Positions 59,009 to 64,000 of a stretch of 64,000 nucleotides of DNA are shown piece by piece. The notes beneath the pieces are model-generated. The model did not search any database. It was not told where the DNA came from and was given only the letters and a program-made list of their open reading frames with translations. The stretch comes from Bartonella sp. MM73XJBT.G (GTDB lineage Bacteria; Pseudomonadota; Alphaproteobacteria; Rhizobiales; Rhizobiaceae): positions 124,001-188,000 of the forward strand of contig NZ_JAQISW010000002.1 in the NCBI RefSeq assembly GCF_028618435.1, read 5' to 3'. Made by a program: the position numbers and the translations under genes. Each line of letters begins with the position of its first letter. The first letter of the stretch is position 1.

Positions 59009-61534
59009 ATGAGCGATAACGATCGCAAAAATCCGCACGAAACAAAACACGATCATGAACACCATGATCCTTTAGAAAGACTTACGCGCATTTTTAATCC
59101 GACCAAACAAAGCGGAAACCAAAATGAGCACTCTTCTTTACAGACAGATCGCTCGACATCTCATTCCAAAACATCATCCCCTGATGATGATTTTGATTTG
59201 TCTTTCCTAGAAGAAGAACTTGAAAATAATTTAACACACGACTTACCGTTTGATGATCAAAAAAAGCAATGGAACTTGCATGCAACCAGCGACGCAAGAG
59301 CCTCAGATATTGCACAAACTGATTCTTTCAACCATTCAAAACAAAATAATTTATCTGAAGAAAAATATTCTTCACCGACCAGTCATGATGAAGAACAAAT
59401 TTTAGACGCGCTTTCTCCATTACCAATCCAAAAGAATCACCAAAAGAATCAATTGTCTCAACAGAAAAAAACAGCAACAAGTGCTCATTCTTTTTTTGAA
59501 AAAAGAAATTTTATCTCACAATCAGAATCAGAAAATTTCTTTTTTAATGAATCTGAAAGACTCGAAAATAAGAAAGATGAGACAGAAACTGTTGAAAGAA
59601 CCAATCGTTTTTCACAAACGACCTCACAACAACCTGAGACTTCGAATGTACAAAAAACTTATGATGATAATCAAAACTTCTATGATCCTTCCAGAAACCA
59701 TCCCTATAACATTTCAGCGGATCAAGAAAATTTACCCCAAAAAAATTATACGGATGTTTCCTCTTCTCCGGAAGCAAATAAGTCTTTTTCATCTTCTAAC
59801 CTTGTGTCAGAAAGACAAAACACAGCAAAAAATCAGACAACAAGTGGCTTCTCCTCCCCTTTGGATTCAACACACGTTGACAGACAATCTTATTTAGAGG
59901 GATCTTCACAAGAAGATCATACAAACAATTATCCCCATTTTTTTGAAGAAAATCCTTCACAACAAGAAGCTTACAGTGAAAAAGTTCCAACATATAATGA
60001 AGCTCAAACCCAATACATCAATAAGCCTGAAAATGTCTCTAACCCAAACAGAGAAATTTCATATAACCAAAATAATTTAGACGAGTTTTTTTCCTCATCA
60101 AAACCTCTTAATACAAAACAAACAGAGAGCTTTTTTGCCCATAACTATACACACAGAGATACTCCCCCACCCAATGTTGATACTTATAAATTTTCGGAAG
60201 AAATCGTAGAAAAAACTGGTCCTATTATGGTTCCAGAAGTCCCGTATGAAGCCCCAGAATATGATGTACCAACAGGTGGTTTGGAAGAAGAATTTGCAGA
60301 TGTACTCAATGTAGGACATGTTCCAACAGATAATTTTTCTCAAAAACAACAGAAAAATGAAACTTTCAACGAAGTTTTTCATCAAACTATGCAAAATTCA
60401 AAAGAAGGGATTTATATAAATTCTAAAGAGCAAAATGCCGACTATTTTTCTGATGCCAATATCGAATATAATTCTCCCTCTTTGAGTGAGAATTCACTAT
60501 ACACAGGGTCAGATGGAATCCCTACGCCTCCATCAGCACCTCCTCCCCTTAAAAGTTCTATTTTGAGTAAAGTTTTCATCAAAGGTATTTTTCTTCTTAT
60601 TTTAGTAGCCATTGGGTTTACTGGTTATTATTATTTTTTCATGTCATCACAGAAAAATGAAGAAAGGGTCATTATCCACGCTGATAATACACCTTTTAAA
60701 TTCAAACCAGAAACAACTGAAACGAAAAATGATGTTGCCCATAATTTAGATGTCTATAAACAAACAACTGGGCAGAATGACAAACAAGAAAATACACAAC
60801 AATTTCTTATCGATAGCTCTGAGCAACCTGATAACTTAGAGGGATTAAATCCAGAAGAGTCTCCAAATGTTTCATCATCTTCTTCGACTAAATCTGATGT
60901 TGAGGATGCAGTCACTGAAGCTATCCATCATACTATTCCAACGCAAGAAGTAAAAACCGTTATTGTCAATCAAGATGGTACAATTACACTGGCTCCTGTA
61001 CATCAAACAGAGAGTAAAACTGCTGCTCAATCCATTGATCAAATTCCTGACGATCTTCAAGAGTCATCCGCTGTTTTGTCGCATAATTCCGATAAAAAAG
61101 ACCAAGAAAGTGATTATGATCTCAAAAATAATATTGATAAAATAATCGCTGAAAATACTTCTGATGCGAATATTGAGAATATTGAAGAAAAATTTATCCC
61201 AATTCCTTCCCATGCAGAGAGAAATGCAGAAGTCGAAACGCACACCGCCACTCGCCCCACATCAGAAAATAGAGTTTTACCACAAAATTCAGAGAGTTAT
61301 TATGTACAACTTTCCTCTCAACCAACGCATGAGTTAGCTAGAGATTCTTTGAAAAATATGAAATCCAAATTTGGATTCATTATCGGGTCTCGTCCTTTAA
61401 ATATTCAGTCGGCTTTTATACCAGGAAAAGGAACCTATTACCGTGTCCGTATTCAAACGCAGAACCGTGATGAAGCTATAATCCTTTGTGAAACCATTAA
61501 AAATTCTGGTGGAAATTGCTTCGTAACACGCTAA
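59009..61534 (+). CDS. Large SPOR-domain inner-membrane protein
   Basis: An 841-residue protein from the ATG at 59009; the longer frame starts at a TTG at 58973. The first 520 or so residues are hydrophilic, very rich in Asn, Ser, Gln and Glu, and almost surely disordered in the cytoplasm. One membrane segment (IFLLILVAIGFTGYYYFFM, about residues 537-556) follows. The periplasmic part ends with a SPOR domain over the last 75 residues (ESYYVQLSSQPTHELARDSL, GTYYRVRIQTQNRDEAIILC). SPOR domains bind denuded peptidoglycan glycans at the division site, so it is likely a septal protein. The disordered part is unusually long. Confidence 0.85.
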   Translation: MSDNDRKNPHETKHDHEHHDPLERLTRIFNPTKQSGNQNEHSSLQTDRSTSHSKTSSPDDDFDLSFLEEELENNLTHDLPFDDQKKQWNLHATSDARASDIAQTDSFNHSKQNNLSEEKYSSPTSHDEEQILDALSPLPIQKNHQKNQLSQQKKTATSAHSFFEKRNFISQSESENFFFNESERLENKKDETETVERTNRFSQTTSQQPETSNVQKTYDDNQNFYDPSRNHPYNISADQENLPQKNYTDVSSSPEANKSFSSSNLVSERQNTAKNQTTSGFSSPLDSTHVDRQSYLEGSSQEDHTNNYPHFFEENPSQQEAYSEKVPTYNEAQTQYINKPENVSNPNREISYNQNNLDEFFSSSKPLNTKQTESFFAHNYTHRDTPPPNVDTYKFSEEIVEKTGPIMVPEVPYEAPEYDVPTGGLEEEFADVLNVGHVPTDNFSQKQQKNETFNEVFHQTMQNSKEGIYINSKEQNADYFSDANIEYNSPSLSENSLYTGSDGIPTPPSAPPPLKSSILSKVFIKGIFLLILVAIGFTGYYYFFMSSQKNEERVIIHADNTPFKFKPETTETKNDVAHNLDVYKQTTGQNDKQENTQQFLIDSSEQPDNLEGLNPEESPNVSSSSSTKSDVEDAVTEAIHHTIPTQEVKTVIVNQDGTITLAPVHQTESKTAAQSIDQIPDDLQESSAVLSHNSDKKDQESDYDLKNNIDKIIAENTSDANIENIEEKFIPIPSHAERNAEVETHTATRPTSENRVLPQNSESYYVQLSSQPTHELARDSLKNMKSKFGFIIGSRPLNIQSAFIPGKGTYYRVRIQTQNRDEAIILCETIKNSGGNCFVTR

Positions 61535-61537
61535 ACC

Positions 61538-61572
61538 AATCATGTAACGGTTGTTAAAACCGTTACATGATT
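61538..61572. terminator. Strong bidirectional terminator hairpin
   Basis: AATCATGTAACGGTT and AACCGTTACATGATT form a perfect 15-bp stem with a 5-base loop. It starts three bases after the SPOR stop codon and is followed by TATTTC. On the other strand the flank is A/T-rich too. It separates the SPOR gene from the convergent small membrane-protein gene. Confidence 0.8.
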
Positions 61573-61705
61573 TATTTCAATGATTTATCAGAAACTTCAG
61601 AAATTAAAATCATCTCCATCTTTTTGGTTTATGTATTTACCTCAACTTTATTCTTTAATCTGCATCAATTTTCGCCTTATTTAAAAGATTATGTTTCAAA
61701 AAAAA

Positions 61706-61981
61706 TCACTGCGTACTCTTATAGGTATAAGGTACAGGAGGGGTTGAATTTAAATCTTTTTGAGGCGTTGTTATGCTCTGACTTGTTTGTGGAGTATTAT
61801 AATGTGAACTATGTTCAGGAGGTCTTGCAAAAAAAGATCCTAAAAAACCAAAAACAAACCAAATAATAACCAGAGCAAGAAGAATAGCAAAAATACCCTT
61901 AGCGATTGAAACACGCTGTTCATGATCTTTTCTTTCTTCAGCCATACGTTCTTCATATGTGTGATAATTTTTATCAATCAT
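61706..61981 (-). CDS. Small single-pass membrane protein, uncharacterised
   Basis: A 91-residue product with a charged N-terminus (NYHTYEERMAEERKDHEQRV), one membrane segment at about residues 28-50 and a Pro/Thr/Ser-rich extracytoplasmic tail. AAGGAAT precedes the ATG. I recognise no family. The plus-strand ORF over the same bases (61567-61866) has less support, since it starts within the terminator hairpin and lacks a ribosome site. Confidence 0.65.
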   Translation of the reverse strand: MIDKNYHTYEERMAEERKDHEQRVSIAKGIFAILLALVIIWFVFGFLGSFFARPPEHSSHYNTPQTSQSITTPQKDLNSTPPVPYTYKSTQ

Positions 61982-62292
61982 AGTGGATTCCTTTTCTCAA
62001 TCCCCTTAACCTTAAAATTTTTAGAAAATATGCATATATGAAATCATTCAGATACTTATTTTGAGAAAACGATAAAGAAAGATAAAGGTTCCAGATACCT
62101 TTATTAAAGTGAGGAAAGAGAACCGAGAATAGAATTAAAATATCTACCATAACCTTTGAACGCTATAATAAAACCCTTTGCGTTCTACAATAAAACATTG
62201 ACACAAAGGATTTGCTAATAATAGAGTTATGAGCGAAATATCTCGTTATTTTTATTAAATAAAAAATAAAACAGTCTCAAAAGGTTTTTCTT
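61982..62292. other. Divergent intergenic region before ilvE
   Basis: About 310 bp, AT-rich. It should hold the promoters of ilvE and of the small membrane-protein gene. I recognise no leader-peptide attenuator or riboswitch; TTTGCGTTCTA/AACGCTATAA-like near-repeats at 62155-62195 are too weak to call. Confidence 0.5.
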
Positions 62293-63399
62293 ATGAAATC
62301 TCCCATATCATCACTTCCCTTTACAATAGAAAAGAACCCATCACCTCTATCAGAAAAAAAACGTGAAGAAATTTTAAAAAGTCCCGGTTTTGGTCAATTC
62401 TTTACAGACCATATGTGCACTATTCAGTGGACAGAAGACAAAGGCTGGCATAACGCCGTTATTTCTCAATACAAAGCTTTAGAAATTAACCCTGCAAGTA
62501 CCGTTTTGCATTATGGACAGGAGATTTTTGAGGGTTTAAAAGCATATCGTGCAAAAGATGGACGCATCTTGCTCTTCCGTCCTGATGCTAATGCACAAAG
62601 ATTTATAGAGTCAGCACACCGGTTAGCGATGCCAGAATTACCAAAAGATATTTTTCTGGATGCCGTTCATCAATTAGTAAAAATTGATCAAAAGTGGGTT
62701 TCTGATCATCCTAACGTAAGCCTCTACATTCGTCCATTTATGTTTGGTAATGAAAACTTTTTGGGCGTTCGCCCTTCTCAAGAATATCTTTTTTGTATCA
62801 TAGCCTCTCCAGTTGAATCCTATTTCAAAGGAGAGGAAAAGTCTGTCAGCGTCTGGATTGAAACAGAGTATAGTCGTGCAGGTCCAGGAGGAACAGGTGC
62901 TGCTAAATGTGGTGGAAACTATGCAGCCAGCTTACTTGCACAAAAAAGTGCGATTGAAAACAATTGTAGCCAAGTGCTCTTCCTTGATATGGTTGAACAT
63001 ACATGGATTGAAGAACTTGGCGGTATGAATGTCTGCTTTATTATGGACAATAATACACTCGTAACCCCTCCCCTTAATGGAACAATCCTTCCGGGAATAA
63101 CACGTCATTCAATTTTACAGTTGGCTAAACAAATGGGATTAACGATAGAAGAGCGTCCTTATTCTTTTGCATCGCTTCAAGAAGATGTAAAGAGTGGACA
63201 ACTTAAAGAAGTTTTTGCTTGTGGTACAGCTGCCGTTGTCACATCAATCGGCCGTTTTAGATATAAAGGAGGAGAATTTATTATTGGAAATGAAACAGTT
63301 GGAGAAGTCACAAAGCAACTTCAAGCACAATTGGTTGGTCTTCAAAAAGGAAATATAGAAGATAAAAATGGCTGGGTTTATTCTGTCCAGCTCTCATAA
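62293..63399 (+). CDS. ilvE: Branched-chain amino acid aminotransferase
   Basis: PLP enzyme that makes or breaks down leucine, isoleucine and valine by transamination. The 368-residue protein is of the longer (eukaryote-like) class. The PLP lysine is K205 in GTGAAKCGGNYAASLL, and HYGQEIFEGLKAYR and GTAAVVTSIGRFRY are family motifs. No other branched-chain biosynthesis gene is nearby, so it may serve to balance amino-acid and keto-acid pools. A hairpin follows the gene. Confidence 0.95.
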   Translation: MKSPISSLPFTIEKNPSPLSEKKREEILKSPGFGQFFTDHMCTIQWTEDKGWHNAVISQYKALEINPASTVLHYGQEIFEGLKAYRAKDGRILLFRPDANAQRFIESAHRLAMPELPKDIFLDAVHQLVKIDQKWVSDHPNVSLYIRPFMFGNENFLGVRPSQEYLFCIIASPVESYFKGEEKSVSVWIETEYSRAGPGGTGAAKCGGNYAASLLAQKSAIENNCSQVLFLDMVEHTWIEELGGMNVCFIMDNNTLVTPPLNGTILPGITRHSILQLAKQMGLTIEERPYSFASLQEDVKSGQLKEVFACGTAAVVTSIGRFRYKGGEFIIGNETVGEVTKQLQAQLVGLQKGNIEDKNGWVYSVQLS

Positions 63400-63427
63400 T
63401 AAGACGATATTCTCATATCTATAAAGG

Positions 63428-63459
63428 CTTCCATGAAGATATATCGGCCTTCATGGAAG
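63428..63459. terminator. Hairpin between convergent ilvE and glpX
   Basis: CTTCCATGAAG at 63428-63438 and CTTCATGGAAG at 63449-63459 form a perfect 11-bp stem with a 10-base loop, 28 bp after the ilvE stop. The T run TATTTTTTAG comes about 24 bases later, so termination is probable but not certain. The position between two convergent genes supports a shared terminator. Confidence 0.6.
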
Positions 63460-63513
63460 TGTTCGTGCTAAAAGTAATCTCTCTATTTTTTAGGGATGAC
63501 AAAAAGGAAAACA

Positions 63514-64000
63514 TTAATCAAATTTCGAATGATCTCTATGCTTTGCTTTAATATTGCGAACTGTCCCCGTATGAGAACGCATTACAAGAGTTTCCGTTTG
63601 AATGTAGCGAGGCGTGAATTTAACACCAGACAGCATGTTACCATCTGTCACCCCTGTCGCTGAGAACAAAACGTCACCCTTTGCCATTTCTTCCATTGTA
63701 TAAACCTTATTGGGATCACTAATCCCCATTTTGGCTGCACGAGCAATTTTCTCTTCTGTATCAAGCAACAAACGACCTTGCATCTGTCCTCCAATGCAGC
63801 GTAAAGCAGCAGACGCTAAAACACCCTCTGGAGCACCACCAATTCCCATATAAATATCAATACCTGTTTCTTCTGGATCAGTTGTATCAATAACAGCAGC
63901 AACATCTCCATCACCAATCAAGCGAATCGATGCCCCTGTCTTTCGCACTTGCTCAATCAGTTTTTCATGACGAGGCCTATCCATAATACAAACAGTAATC
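63514..64000 (-). CDS. glpX: Class II fructose-1,6-bisphosphatase (partial, N-terminus off the right edge)
   Basis: GlpX-type phosphatase of gluconeogenesis. Only the last 162 or so residues are present. The visible part starts ITVCIMDRPRHEKLI, has GDGDVAAVIDT and YMGIGGAPEGVLASAALRC, the typical binding segments, and ends in a short basic tail (RNIKAKHRDHSKFD). The frame is open up to the window edge beyond the internal ATG at 63984, so the true start lies to the right. It converges on ilvE. Confidence 0.93.
   Translation of the reverse strand, partial: ITVCIMDRPRHEKLIEQVRKTGASIRLIGDGDVAAVIDTTDPEETGIDIYMGIGGAPEGVLASAALRCIGGQMQGRLLLDTEEKIARAAKMGISDPNKVYTMEEMAKGDVLFSATGVTDGNMLSGVKFTPRYIQTETLVMRSHTGTVRNIKAKHRDHSKFD

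Noticed and set aside
61567-61866. 99-residue plus-strand ORF after the SPOR gene
   Set aside because: It starts within the terminator hairpin, lacks a ribosome site and overlaps the better supported minus-strand membrane protein.

Overview
The window looks like chromosomal DNA of a Bartonella-type alphaproteobacterium (Rhizobiales). It is AT-rich, and gene content and order are alphaproteobacterial: CckA, HdaA, a one-cysteine DksA, NDUFS4- and NDUFS6-like accessory complex I genes, an argS-linked SPOR protein, and long intergenic stretches as in a slowly shrinking genome. The genus is inferred from gene content and base composition; no search was run.

Layout. 1-3.5 kb: the start of the nuo operon, nuoA-B-C-D-E, on the minus strand, with nuoE running off the left edge. 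3.8-4.1 kb: tRNA-Asp(GTC) and tRNA-Val(TAC), divergent. 4.2-11.45 kb: a heavily decayed prophage island between the 3' ends of tRNA-Val and tRNA-Arg(TCT). It holds a spanin-type lysis remnant, a DUF1376-type replication gene in pieces, an intact RuvC-like resolvase, two HTH regulators (one broken) with a shared operator-like 9-mer, a broken antirepressor, a beta-helix gene fused in frame to a truncated integrase, a HigBA pair whose toxin is frameshifted, and a second integrase C-terminal remnant. Most lesions are one- or two-base indels, several in homopolymers. 11.5-12.1 kb: tRNA-Arg, an NDUFS4-like gene and tRNA-Pro(TGG).

12.7-30.6 kb: core genes. These are hdaA with an AI-2E-type permease, purMN, the CckA kinase, a FliO-like protein, dksA, a flavin reductase, rpe-purB, purC-purS-purQ-purL, bolA-grxD and a Bcr/CflA-type exporter. 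Seven purine genes lie within 14 kb, with the FGAM synthetase split as PurS/PurQ/PurL. 31-43.6 kb: parC, aspS, rnd, ppx-ppk, an NDUFS6-like zinc protein and an FAD monooxygenase. 43.8-64 kb: dnaE, recG, a minus-strand run erpA-(periplasmic unknown)-ccdA-glmU-glmS, then dgt-argS-SPOR, a small membrane protein, ilvE and the 3' part of glpX.

I see no CRISPR array, rRNA, complete insertion sequence or clearly new biological system. The most informative part is the decaying prophage, where several broken genes, two small ORFs and an integrase relic can be read only by joining frames by hand.
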